Assembly (NCBI RefSeq): GCF_004358755.1
Contig: NZ_SMZY01000005.1
Coordinates: 141,033 to 205,032, forward strand
Source: Peribacillus frigoritolerans
GTDB lineage: Bacteria > Bacillota > Bacilli > Bacillales > Bacillaceae
Direction: 5' to 3'
DNA: 64,000 nt
Under the pieces are notes generated by a model. That model had not been told where the DNA came from and ran no database searches. It saw only the letters and a list, made by a program, of their open reading frames with translations. The translations under genes and the position numbers were made by a program. How positions within the stretch are numbered: position 1 is the first letter of the stretch; every line of letters starts with the position of its first letter. Shown piece by piece: positions 16,906-24,954 of the stretch.

Positions 16906-18807
16906 ATGGCGTTCTATGCATATGTAGCATATGTAGCAAATGAGATTGATGATACGGTTTCTGTGGTTGAAACGAAAAATAATACAGTTGTGGGCAGTCC
17001 GATAACCGTTGGTTCCGACCCTAAGGGGATTGCTATTACACGAAATGGAAAATTTGTATATGTGGCAAATTTTAGTGATGATACAGTTTCTGTCATCGAC
17101 ACGAAAACAAACACCCTGGCAGTGAGGTCCATAGAGGTTGGTAATGGTCCCGTTGGAATAGCTATCACACCGAATGGATTGTTTACTTATGTAACAAATA
17201 GTTTAGATGATACGGTTTCAGTGATCCAAATGAAAACAAACACCGTAGTGGGGAGTCCTATAGGGGTTGGGACTGGACCTAGTGCAATCGCAATCGCCCC
17301 GAATGGAAGAGCCTATGTGACGAACAGTTTAGACAATACGGTTTCAGTGATAGATACGAGAACCAACATCATAATAGGGAGTCCGATAACCGTTGGTGCT
17401 GGCCCTGGTGCGATCGCAATCACCCCGAGCGGAAGATTTGTGTATGTGGCCAACAGTTTAGACGATACAATTTCAGTGATCGACACAAGAAGCAACAAAG
17501 CAGTGGGGAACCCGATAACGGTTGGTGCTGGGCCTGGTGCGATCGCAATCATCCCGAGCGGAAGATTTGCGTATGTGGCTAACAATTTAGACGATACAGT
17601 TTCAGTAATCGATACGAGGACCAACACAGTAGTGGGGAGCCCGATAACGGTTGGTGCCGGTCCTGGCGCAATCGCGATAACAAGAAATGGAAGATTTGCT
17701 TATGTGACGAATCGTTTAGACGATACAGTTTCAGTGATCGATACGAAAACCAATATCAAAACAGGAAGTCCGATCCCGGTTGAAGGAGGTCCAATTGGAA
17801 TAGGGATTACACCAATACCAATTGCAGTTTCTGAACAAAGTCAATCTCCCTATCAAATTGCAGCGAGAGGGTTGACTATTCCATGGGCTTTAGAGATTTA
17901 CAACGATACCTTTTATGTGACAGAAAGACCTGGAAAACTGGCAGCCATAAAGGGGGGAACAGTGACACGGCAATCACTGGCTTTATCAAAACCGATAAGG
18001 GTTATTGGTGAGGGCGGCTTATTAGGTTTTGTATTAGGTCCCAATTTTGTGACAAACCAAACCGCTTATTTGTATCACACTTATGAAGTGCAAGGGAAGA
18101 TTTATAATCGCGTGATTTCAGTGAAATTAAGCGGTACTGCCTGGATTGAGCAAAAAGAGCTTCTGGCAGGAATCCCCGGCGGATCAACTCATAATGGGGG
18201 AAGAATCGCTATCGGACCTGATGAAAGACTTTATGTCACGACTGGAGAAGCGGGAGTTCGGGCACTAGCTCAGGATTTAAACAGTCTGGGAGGCAAGATT
18301 TTACGGATGAACCTTGATGGAACGATCCCTGCAGATAACCCTTTTCCCGAATCTTATATTTATTCATACGGACATCGGAATCCGCAAGGTTTAGCCTGGG
18401 ATCATAATGGACAATTGTATAGTTCTGAACATGGACCGTCTGGAGAAAACGGCTGGCGGGGACATGATGAAATAAATAAAATCCTGCCTGGGAAAAATTA
18501 TGGCTGGCCATTGATTTTTGGAGATCAGCAGAGAGCGGGGATGGAAAGTCCGTTATTTCAATCCGGCGACAGTACATGGGCTCCATCAGGGCTTGCCTAT
18601 CATAATGGAAGTCTGTATGTGGCAGGTCTAAGAGGAGCTCAAATCCGAAAATTTAACCTCTTGAGTAAACAAGAGTCAATTGTTTTAAGCGGATTAGGCA
18701 GGCTAAGGAACATCACATTTAAAGGTAACACGGCATACGTGTTAACCAATAATCGTATTGAAAGCGGAAAAAGTGATGACTGGTTAATTTCAACAGATCG
18801 ATTATAG
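16906..18807 (+). CDS. Fusion of YVTN beta-propeller and PQQ-type sugar dehydrogenase domain
   Basis: This 633-aa protein has two parts. Residues 1 to about 300 are roughly seven tandem repeats of about 42 residues, each with YVAN or YVTN, a DDTVSVIDT-like stretch, GSPITVG and a GPGAIAITPSGRF-like turn. They make a YNCE/YVTN propeller. Residues from about 315 on have HNGGRIAIGPDERLYVTTGE, GGKILRMNLDGTIPADNPF, YSYGHRNPQGLAWD and DEINKILPGKNYGWP, the signature of soluble aldose (glucose/sorbosone) dehydrogenases. No signal peptide is visible at ATG 16906, which follows AAAGGAG. The repeats are also strongly alike at DNA level. Its function and location are unclear. Confidence 0.85.
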   Translation: MAFYAYVAYVANEIDDTVSVVETKNNTVVGSPITVGSDPKGIAITRNGKFVYVANFSDDTVSVIDTKTNTLAVRSIEVGNGPVGIAITPNGLFTYVTNSLDDTVSVIQMKTNTVVGSPIGVGTGPSAIAIAPNGRAYVTNSLDNTVSVIDTRTNIIIGSPITVGAGPGAIAITPSGRFVYVANSLDDTISVIDTRSNKAVGNPITVGAGPGAIAIIPSGRFAYVANNLDDTVSVIDTRTNTVVGSPITVGAGPGAIAITRNGRFAYVTNRLDDTVSVIDTKTNIKTGSPIPVEGGPIGIGITPIPIAVSEQSQSPYQIAARGLTIPWALEIYNDTFYVTERPGKLAAIKGGTVTRQSLALSKPIRVIGEGGLLGFVLGPNFVTNQTAYLYHTYEVQGKIYNRVISVKLSGTAWIEQKELLAGIPGGSTHNGGRIAIGPDERLYVTTGEAGVRALAQDLNSLGGKILRMNLDGTIPADNPFPESYIYSYGHRNPQGLAWDHNGQLYSSEHGPSGENGWRGHDEINKILPGKNYGWPLIFGDQQRAGMESPLFQSGDSTWAPSGLAYHNGSLYVAGLRGAQIRKFNLLSKQESIVLSGLGRLRNITFKGNTAYVLTNNRIESGKSDDWLISTDRL

Positions 18808-18911
18808 ATGAAATGGGTTTGGGGTAAAAAATAAAGAATCATGTTCATATGGTTCTAGTATGGCTCCATTTTTTAAGCCTTAGTTGATAGTATTAATCTT
18901 CAGCAAGTAGA

Positions 18912-18939
18912 AAAGAGCGAAACCGTGTTTCGCTTTTTG
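18912..18939 (+). terminator. Rho-independent terminator after the propeller-dehydrogenase gene
   Basis: A perfect 8-bp stem (AGCGAAAC/GTTTCGCT) with a 3-base loop is followed by a T-run. It lies about 105 bases after the stop codon. Confidence 0.75.
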
Positions 18940-19382
18940 TTTTATAGCAGACAACATCAGAATTAGAAGATTGTCTTTTTAAAAAGAAGTGAATTTTTAT
19001 CTGCAGAAGATTAATAGGAGAGCGGAATGTTTGATTAGGATTGTCTGTTTTTTTGTTAAATCGTCTGGAGGAATTATTGACCGGCGTGTAAACAGCTTGC
19101 ACTTTCCATCAATCTTCTTTAAGATAAAATACAGTCAATCTGTTTGTGTATTGATTGCTCAGTTATGAACAAAAATGAAACAACTTATGAAAACATATGT
19201 AAATAGCCTGTAAATAGATTGCTTACGTTTTCATAGTATCGTATCATTATGTACATGCATAGCTTTTGTGATGAGAGTTTATTGCCCGTAATTACGGGAT
19301 AAATTGAAAATTGGTGACATTTTACTTTGAAAATTGTAAATGCTAATTATACATAGATAGGAATTTGAAGGAGTGTAATAAA
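18940..19382. other. Long intergenic leader region of ccpA
   Basis: There is no gene in this stretch. It contains a sigma-A-like promoter and cre (annotated separately), then a leader of about 125 bases. Within the leader lies a perfect 14-bp palindrome, CCCGTAATTACGGG, at 19285-19298. B. subtilis has aroA and the motPS pair on this side of ccpA; neither is present here. Confidence 0.5.
19219..19247 (+). promoter_or_regulatory. Sigma-A promoter of ccpA with overlapping cre site
   Basis: The -35 TTGCTT (19219-19224) and -10 TATCAT (19242-19247) are separated by 17 bases. The complement of 19220-19234 reads ATGAAAACGTAAGCA, a full match to the cre consensus WTGNAANCGNWNNCW. Since cre covers the -35 and spacer, CcpA binding should repress its own transcription. 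Confidence 0.65.
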
Positions 19383-20387
19383 ATGAATAATATTACAATT
19401 TATGATGTAGCCCGTGAAGCAAATGTTTCAATGGCTACTGTCTCCCGGGTTGTAAACGGCAATCCGAATGTAAAACCGACAACACGGAAGAAAGTATCAG
19501 AAGCAATTGATCGCCTCGGCTATCGCCCGAATGCAGTTGCTCGCGGACTTGCAAGTAAAAAAACGACAACAGTAGGCGTTATTATTCCTGATATTTCAAG
19601 CACTTTTTATGCTGAGCTTGCACGGGGTATTGAAGACATTGCCACAATGTACAAGTACAACATCATTTTGAGCAATTCTGATCAAAATCGTGATAAAGAA
19701 TTGCACTTGCTTAATACAATGCTCGGCAAACAAGTAGACGGCATAGTTTTCATGGGCGGAAATATTACCGATGAGCATGTAGAAGAATTTAAACGTTCTC
19801 CTGTACCTATTGTGCTTGCAGCTTCAGTTGATGTGAATGAGGTAACTCCATCTGTCAATATTAATTATGAACAGGCAACGTTTGATGCTGTTTCCATGCT
19901 GATTGAAAAAGGGCATAAACGCATCGGATATGTGACCGGTCCTATGGAAGAGCCAATCAACAAAGAGATGAAGATGAACGGATACCGCCGCGCACTTACA
20001 GAAGCAGGCATTGACGTGGATGAAGATTTAATTACTGAAGGCGACTATACTTATGATTCAGGTCTTGAAGCATTCGAAAAGATAAACGAATTAACAGATA
20101 AACCAACAGCTATTTTTGCCGGCACAGATGAAATGGCATTGGGTGTTGTACATGCAGCTCAGGATAATGGCTATGTGATTCCGAATGATATTGAGATCAT
20201 CGGGTTTGATAATACAAAATTAGCAACGATGGTTCGTCCTCAATTAACAACAGTTGTTCAGCCGACATACGATATTGGCGCTGTTGCTATGCGTCTTCTG
20301 ACTAAGCTGATGAACAAAGAAGAAGTGGAAAATCATATTGTTGAGCTTCCGCACCGCATTGAAATCAGACAATCAACTAAAGCATAA
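19383..20387 (+). CDS. ccpA: Catabolite control protein A
   Basis: This 334-aa LacI-family regulator is the same length as in B. subtilis. The N-terminal helix-turn-helix reads [20 protein letters not shown] and is followed by the hinge helix [12 protein letters not shown]. The C-terminal sugar-binding-like domain contains the HPr-Ser-P contact region. CcpA binds cre sites with HPr-Ser46-P and controls carbon metabolism. ATG 19383 is chosen because GAAGGAG lies 9 bases upstream; an upstream in-frame start overlaps the Shine-Dalgarno. Several candidate targets with cre sites are in this window (acsA/acuA, megL, ackA and ccpA itself). Confidence 0.98.
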   Translation: MNNITIYDVAREANVSMATVSRVVNGNPNVKPTTRKKVSEAIDRLGYRPNAVARGLASKKTTTVGVIIPDISSTFYAELARGIEDIATMYKYNIILSNSDQNRDKELHLLNTMLGKQVDGIVFMGGNITDEHVEEFKRSPVPIVLAASVDVNEVTPSVNINYEQATFDAVSMLIEKGHKRIGYVTGPMEEPINKEMKMNGYRRALTEAGIDVDEDLITEGDYTYDSGLEAFEKINELTDKPTAIFAGTDEMALGVVHAAQDNGYVIPNDIEIIGFDNTKLATMVRPQLTTVVQPTYDIGAVAMRLLTKLMNKEEVENHIVELPHRIEIRQSTKA

Positions 20388-20391
20388 TAAC

Positions 20392-20430
20392 ACAAAAAGA
20401 GCATTGGCTTAGCCGATGCTCTTTTTGTTA
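20392..20430 (+). terminator. ccpA terminator
   Basis: A strong hairpin (AAAAAGAGCATTGGC paired with GCCGATGCTCTTTTT, one G-T wobble) starts just after the ccpA stop and ends in a T-run. The A-run on the other side means it could also stop transcription coming from acuC. Confidence 0.9.
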
Positions 20431-20456
20431 TGTTTCAAAAAAACCATACAAATAGT

Positions 20457-20487
20457 AAAAGCATCGATTTTTTCGGTCCATGCTTTC
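20457..20487 (-). terminator. Possible acuC terminator
   Basis: Read on the minus strand, AAAGCAT pairs with ATGCTTT around a loop and is followed by TTTTACTATTTG. It lies immediately after the acuC stop. The stem is weak, so the ccpA hairpin may do the work. Confidence 0.45.
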
Positions 20488-20490
20488 TCT

Positions 20491-21666
20491 TTAAGATAGG
20501 CTCTTTCTGTCTTTTCCCTGATTTTGCCTGAGAGGATAAAGAGCTTTCGCCACAGTTTGAGCGTTTTTTTCTTCGATTTCAAGTTTCCTGGGAATGGCTT
20601 TATATTGATCCTTGCTGTCTTCCCAGACAGAGGGGAGGGTAACGGGTGCTTCCGGCTGCCAGCGTTTGATCCATTCCTCAGGAAGCGGTCCGGCTGCAGT
20701 CTGCTGTTTCATCTGCAGCCAGATCATCGCCCAGGCTCTCGGGACGACTCTCCAGATATCATAGCCTCCCCCACCAACTGCAATCCATTTCCCGCCGCAG
20801 TACTGATCTGCGACTTCCTGAGCGATTTTAGGAATTTCCTTGAAAATCGCTGTTGTCGTTGCAAAATGGGTCAGTGGATCATAGAAATGCGCATCTGCTC
20901 CATTTTGAGTAATAATGACATCAGGCTTGAAGAACGCTGCAATCTCCCTAATGGACTGTCTGTAGGCATCGATCCATGATTCATCTTCTGTAAAAGCATC
21001 AAGCGGAATGTTAAAAGAGTAGCCGTATCCCTGTCCCGCACCCCGTTCGGTCACATTGCCTGTCCCAGGAAATAAATAGCGGCCGGTTTCGTGAATGGAT
21101 AACGTGCAGACGCTTGGATCATCATAAAACGTCCATTGCACGCCATCCCCATGATGAGCATCTGTGTCAATGTACAAAACTTTTGCCTGATATTTTTCCT
21201 GAATAAACTTGATGGCGACAGAGCTGTCATTGTAAATGCAAAAGCCTGAAGCTTTTCCGCGGAAGCCGTGGTGAAGACCGCCTCCGAGATTAAGAGCACG
21301 TTTAGCTTTACCTTCCATTACTTGTTCGACTGCAGTAAGAGTGCCTCCGACAAGCAGTGCGCTTGCTTCGTGCATGTTTTTAAAAATAGGTGTATCCTCG
21401 GTGCCGATGCCGTAATTAAGCGCTTCTTTTGGATCCAGTTCTCCAGACCCTGCTTTTTTGACAGCGTCTATGTACTTTTTATCGTGAACAAGAGCAAGTT
21501 CTTCATCCGTCGCCATTCTTGGTGCAGCCAGTTCATCATCTGACAATGCGTTCATCTTTTTCAGAAGGTCATATGTTAATTCCACCCGGAGCTGATTGAA
21601 CGGGTGATCCTGGCTGAATTTATATTGCTGAAAAAGAGGAGAATAGATGAAAATATTTTCTTTCAT
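20491..21666 (-). CDS. acuC: Class I/II-type deacetylase AcuC
   Basis: This 391-aa protein has the histone-deacetylase superfamily motifs [58 protein letters not shown] and [12 protein letters not shown]. AcuC deacetylates acetyl-CoA synthetase AcsA and so restores its activity, opposing AcuA. It is the third gene of the acuABC operon, and its ATG overlaps the acuB stop by 4 bp. The length is similar to B. subtilis AcuC. Confidence 0.95.
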   Translation of the reverse strand: MKENIFIYSPLFQQYKFSQDHPFNQLRVELTYDLLKKMNALSDDELAAPRMATDEELALVHDKKYIDAVKKAGSGELDPKEALNYGIGTEDTPIFKNMHEASALLVGGTLTAVEQVMEGKAKRALNLGGGLHHGFRGKASGFCIYNDSSVAIKFIQEKYQAKVLYIDTDAHHGDGVQWTFYDDPSVCTLSIHETGRYLFPGTGNVTERGAGQGYGYSFNIPLDAFTEDESWIDAYRQSIREIAAFFKPDVIITQNGADAHFYDPLTHFATTTAIFKEIPKIAQEVADQYCGGKWIAVGGGGYDIWRVVPRAWAMIWLQMKQQTAAGPLPEEWIKRWQPEAPVTLPSVWEDSKDQYKAIPRKLEIEEKNAQTVAKALYPLRQNQGKDRKSLS

Positions 21667-22307
21667 GATGAAATCCCCGGGATGTTAGGCCATAAAACGG
21701 TATATCCTTCTTTATTAAGCTCATCGATCAGGGCCATGGGGTTCATTGTCTGCACTCTGAATACGAGAACTTTGAACCGCTCGTCTTTGTCAGGATAAAC
21801 AAGAACACTGGCAATGTTTACTTTGCTTTTTCTGAAAACATCAGATACCTCAGACAGCATGCCGGCAACATTCGGGACCTTGACCTCGATTTGTGAGCCG
21901 GGCTGATTCGCTCCTGTCAGCTGAACGAAGGTATGGAGCAGATCTGTTTCTGTGACAATTCCCACAAGTTTCCCGTGCTTAATAATAGGCAGGCAGCCAA
22001 TTTTGTGCTCATAAAAAATAGAAGAAATCTCTTCGACAAAATCAAGAGGATGACCAGTAATAGCATCTGTTTTCATGATTGATTTTATTGGTTTATTCAA
22101 GGTGTCTTTATTTTCACTCAGCTGAAAGATTGAAGGACTTGCATCTTTAATGTCACGGTCGGACACAATCCCCGCCAGCAGGTCATTTTCAGCTACGATC
22201 GGGATATGGCGGATTCGGTGTTCAGCCATTTTATTAATTGCTTCTGCAATGGTTGCATCAGGTGTCAGTGTCACAATATCTTTTTTCATGATTTGTTCAA
22301 CTATCAT
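21663..22307 (-). CDS. acuB: Acetoin utilisation protein AcuB (CBS-pair and ACT domains)
   Basis: This 214-aa protein begins with a tandem CBS pair ([42 protein letters not shown], and a second set ending [13 protein letters not shown]). A C-terminal ACT-like domain follows ([18 protein letters not shown]). CBS pairs bind adenine nucleotides, and AcuB is thought to tune the AcuA/AcuC switch. The Shine-Dalgarno AAAGGGG is clear. It lies between acuA and acuC on the minus strand. Confidence 0.93.
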   Translation of the reverse strand: MIVEQIMKKDIVTLTPDATIAEAINKMAEHRIRHIPIVAENDLLAGIVSDRDIKDASPSIFQLSENKDTLNKPIKSIMKTDAITGHPLDFVEEISSIFYEHKIGCLPIIKHGKLVGIVTETDLLHTFVQLTGANQPGSQIEVKVPNVAGMLSEVSDVFRKSKVNIASVLVYPDKDERFKVLVFRVQTMNPMALIDELNKEGYTVLWPNIPGISS

Positions 22308-22347
22308 ACATAAAACCCCTTTGTTTTAAAACGTGAACGAAAGAAGA

Positions 22348-22980
22348 TCAGTACATAAACCGGTTTTTAAATCTGAGCTGATCAAACTGCTGAATTGAAT
22401 CCTGATTCACTCTTTTTCCGATTTTAGCCATTAGGCAATTTGCGGGGTGGGAGCTGATTTCGGGTTCATCTGTTGCATACCACTCCAAGCCGCCGGCATT
22501 CATCATTTTCTCCATCACTTTCCGGTATTCCCACACATTAAGTCCTGTGCCTTTTAAATCCCAGTGCCAATAATATTCTGTGGTGATGGTAATATAGTCT
22601 TCCATTGCATCATCCATCATGGAGACCCTGAGGAGGGTTTTTCCGACAGAATAACCGCGGTATTCAGGAATAACCTCGATTGCGCCAAGTTCAATTAGGT
22701 TTTCCATCTTGCCTTCTGACCATCTCTCCAGTGGATCTGGATATAAATATGTAACATACCCGACAATGGTATGGCGATTTCTTGCTATAATAATTCGTCC
22801 TTCGGGAAGAGCAGCTATTTCAATCAAAGCTTTGTGCTGCTGCTCTGGCTGCCTGAAAGCTACCAGATCATGATGAAATTCAAGACCTGCCAGTTTCTCG
22901 GCTTTTATTGGACCTTCGATAATGAGCGGCCCATAAGGAGTTTTAATCTCTTTTGCGTTATAGGTTTTAGGATGTTCCAT
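22348..22980 (-). CDS. acuA: Protein lysine acetyltransferase AcuA
   Basis: This 210-aa GNAT protein contains IEVIPEYRGYSVGKTLLRVS, the acetyl-CoA pyrophosphate loop. AcuA acetylates the C-terminal lysine of AcsA and inactivates it. It heads the acuABC operon and is divergent from acsA, so enzyme and modifier share a control region. Its Shine-Dalgarno is AAGGCGG. A minus-strand -10 (TATAAT, 23018-23023) lies 38 bases upstream of the start. Confidence 0.95.
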   Translation of the reverse strand: MEHPKTYNAKEIKTPYGPLIIEGPIKAEKLAGLEFHHDLVAFRQPEQQHKALIEIAALPEGRIIIARNRHTIVGYVTYLYPDPLERWSEGKMENLIELGAIEVIPEYRGYSVGKTLLRVSMMDDAMEDYITITTEYYWHWDLKGTGLNVWEYRKVMEKMMNAGGLEWYATDEPEISSHPANCLMAKIGKRVNQDSIQQFDQLRFKNRFMY

Positions 22981-23017
22981 TCATTCACCGCCTTCTATTG
23001 ATGCTGGATTTAAATCT

Positions 23018-23054
23018 ATTATACTAGAAAATCAGGTGAATGAAGCGGTTACAT
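23018..23054 (-). promoter_or_regulatory. acuA promoter -10 and cre-like site in the acuA-acsA intergenic region
   Basis: On the minus strand TATAAT occupies 23018-23023. The complement of 23040-23054 reads ATGTAACCGCTTCAT, which fits the cre consensus WTGNAANCGNWNNCW at all but the penultimate position. It covers the acuA -35 region and lies upstream of the acsA promoter, so CcpA could repress acuABC and influence acsA. Confidence 0.6.
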
Positions 23055-23079
23055 TTAAAAACTGTGATTTTTTTAAAAA

Positions 23080-23108
23080 TTGAGAAAAGATAGAATCTGT
23101 TCTATAAT
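23080..23108 (+). promoter_or_regulatory. Sigma-A promoter of acsA
   Basis: TTGAGA (23080-23085) and a perfect TATAAT (23103-23108) are 17 bases apart. This gives a leader of about 30 bases before the acsA start at 23144. Confidence 0.75.
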
Positions 23109-23143
23109 AGAGAATGTATATACTGAACAAGGGGGAGTTAAAG

Positions 23144-24862
23144 ATGAAGTTGGAAGCGCTGCCAGCAGCAAAGGGGAACCACAATCTCGAAGACTATGCA
23201 AAAGCCTATGAAAATTTTGATTGGGCAGAAGCAGAAAAGCATTTATCGTGGTCTGAAACAGGAAGAATTAATGCTGCATACGAAGCAATTGACAAACATG
23301 CAGAATCTTTTCGGAAAAACAAGGTTGCCTTGTATTACCGTGACCCTGAAAGAGAAGAAAAGTATACGTTTAAAGAGATGAAAGATTACTCAAATAAAGC
23401 AGGAAACATTCTTCGTCAATGTGCAGATGTAGAAAAAGGCGACCGTGTTTTCGTCTTTATGCCAAGAACTCCTGAATTGTATTTTACGGTGCTTGGTGCG
23501 ATAAAGCTCGGAGCCATTGTCGGTCCTTTATTTGAAGCGTTTATGGAGGGAGCTGTGAGCGACCGCCTTCAGGACAGCGAAGCTAAAGTCATTGTAACAA
23601 CTCCAGAGCTTCTTGATAGAGTTCCGTTTAATGATCTTCCGGCTCTCAAGCATGTTGTGCTTGTAGGGGAGAATGTTCATGAAGATGGTCCATACATAGA
23701 TTTCTTGACAAGAATGAAGACAGCAAGCAATAAGCTTGAAATAGAATGGGTAGAAAAAACAGATGGCCTGCTGCTCCATTATACATCCGGTTCAACCGGC
23801 AAGCCGAAAGGGGTTCTGCATGTTCATCAGGCGATGATTCAGCATTATCAGACAGGCAGCTGGGTCCTTGATTTAAAAGAAGATGATGTTTATTGGTGCA
23901 CAGCCGATCCAGGATGGGTCACAGGGACCGTTTACGGGATCTTTGGACCTTGGCTGCACGGAGCGTCAAACGTTATCGTAGGGGGCAGATTTAAGCCTGA
24001 ACAGTGGTATGAAACAATTCAAAATTATGGAGTAACAGTTTGGTACAGTGCACCAACTGCTTTCAGGATGCTGATGGGTGCTGGAGACGAGCTTGTGAAA
24101 CAGTTTGACCTCAGTTCATTGAGACACATCTTGAGCGTTGGGGAACCGTTAAATCCTGAAGTTGTCAGATGGGGCGTAAAAGTCTTTGACAACCGTATTC
24201 ATGATACATGGTGGATGACAGAAACGGGAGCACAGGTAATCTGCAACTATCCGTCCATGGAAATCAAGCCAGGGTCAATGGGTAAACCAATTCCGGGCAT
24301 CCAGGCTGCAATTGTTGATGACCAGGGCAATGAAGTTCCGCCATACCGCATGGGAAATCTGGCGATTAAAAAAGGCTGGCCTTCCATGATGCATACTATC
24401 TGGAACAACAAAGAAAAGTACGAATCTTATTTTATGCCAGGAGACTGGTATGTGTCCGGGGACTCAGCCTACAAGGATGAGGACGGCTATTTCTGGTTCC
24501 AGGGCAGAATTGATGATGTCATCATGACATCAGGTGAGCGCGTTGGTCCATTTGAGGTTGAAAGCAAGCTTGTCGAGCATCCTGCGATTGCTGAAGCTGG
24601 AGTAATCGGAAAGCCGGATCCTGTCCGCGGTGAAATTATTAAAGCGTTCGTTGCGCTTCGGGACGGGTACGAAGCGACAGATGAACTTAAAGAGGAAATC
24701 CGCAATTTTGTTAAAAAGGGGCTTGCTGCTCATGCAGCACCGCGTGAAATTGAATTCCGCGATAAACTGCCAAAAACACGAAGCGGAAAAATTATGCGCC
24801 GCGTCTTAAAAGCGTGGGAGCTCGATTTGCCGACTGGCGATTTGTCGACAATGGAAGATTAA
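23144..24862 (+). CDS. acsA: Acetyl-CoA synthetase
   Basis: This 572-aa adenylate-forming enzyme has the same length as B. subtilis AcsA. It has the AMP-binding loop LLHYTSGSTGKPKG, WMTETGAQ and YVSGDSAYKDEDGYFWFQGR. The C-terminal catalytic lysine motif PKTRSGKIMRR places the lysine at residue 549, the position known to be acetylated by AcuA in B. subtilis. It makes acetyl-CoA from acetate, ATP and CoA. ATG 23144 follows AAGGGGGAG; an in-frame upstream ATG at 23114 lacks a ribosome site and falls in the leader. Confidence 0.97.
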   Translation: MKLEALPAAKGNHNLEDYAKAYENFDWAEAEKHLSWSETGRINAAYEAIDKHAESFRKNKVALYYRDPEREEKYTFKEMKDYSNKAGNILRQCADVEKGDRVFVFMPRTPELYFTVLGAIKLGAIVGPLFEAFMEGAVSDRLQDSEAKVIVTTPELLDRVPFNDLPALKHVVLVGENVHEDGPYIDFLTRMKTASNKLEIEWVEKTDGLLLHYTSGSTGKPKGVLHVHQAMIQHYQTGSWVLDLKEDDVYWCTADPGWVTGTVYGIFGPWLHGASNVIVGGRFKPEQWYETIQNYGVTVWYSAPTAFRMLMGAGDELVKQFDLSSLRHILSVGEPLNPEVVRWGVKVFDNRIHDTWWMTETGAQVICNYPSMEIKPGSMGKPIPGIQAAIVDDQGNEVPPYRMGNLAIKKGWPSMMHTIWNNKEKYESYFMPGDWYVSGDSAYKDEDGYFWFQGRIDDVIMTSGERVGPFEVESKLVEHPAIAEAGVIGKPDPVRGEIIKAFVALRDGYEATDELKEEIRNFVKKGLAAHAAPREIEFRDKLPKTRSGKIMRRVLKAWELDLPTGDLSTMED

Positions 24863-24874
24863 TAGAATAAGATG

Positions 24875-24906
24875 AAAAAAGCTTGCAGATATCTGCAAGC
24901 TTTTTT
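24875..24906 (+). terminator. acsA terminator (bidirectional)
   Basis: A fully self-complementary hairpin (AAAAAAGCTTGCAGAT and its complement) is bordered by A- and T-runs. It can serve both acsA and the converging penicillin-binding protein gene. Confidence 0.9.
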
Positions 24907-24954
24907 AGTATAGGTCACTTTCATTCTTAATCTGATTCAGGATGTTTCTGCAGG

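Noticed and set aside
17313..17627. Minus-strand open frame inside the propeller gene
   Set aside because: It is the antisense shadow of the tandem repeats; its own apparent repeats reflect those on the plus strand and no ribosome site precedes it.
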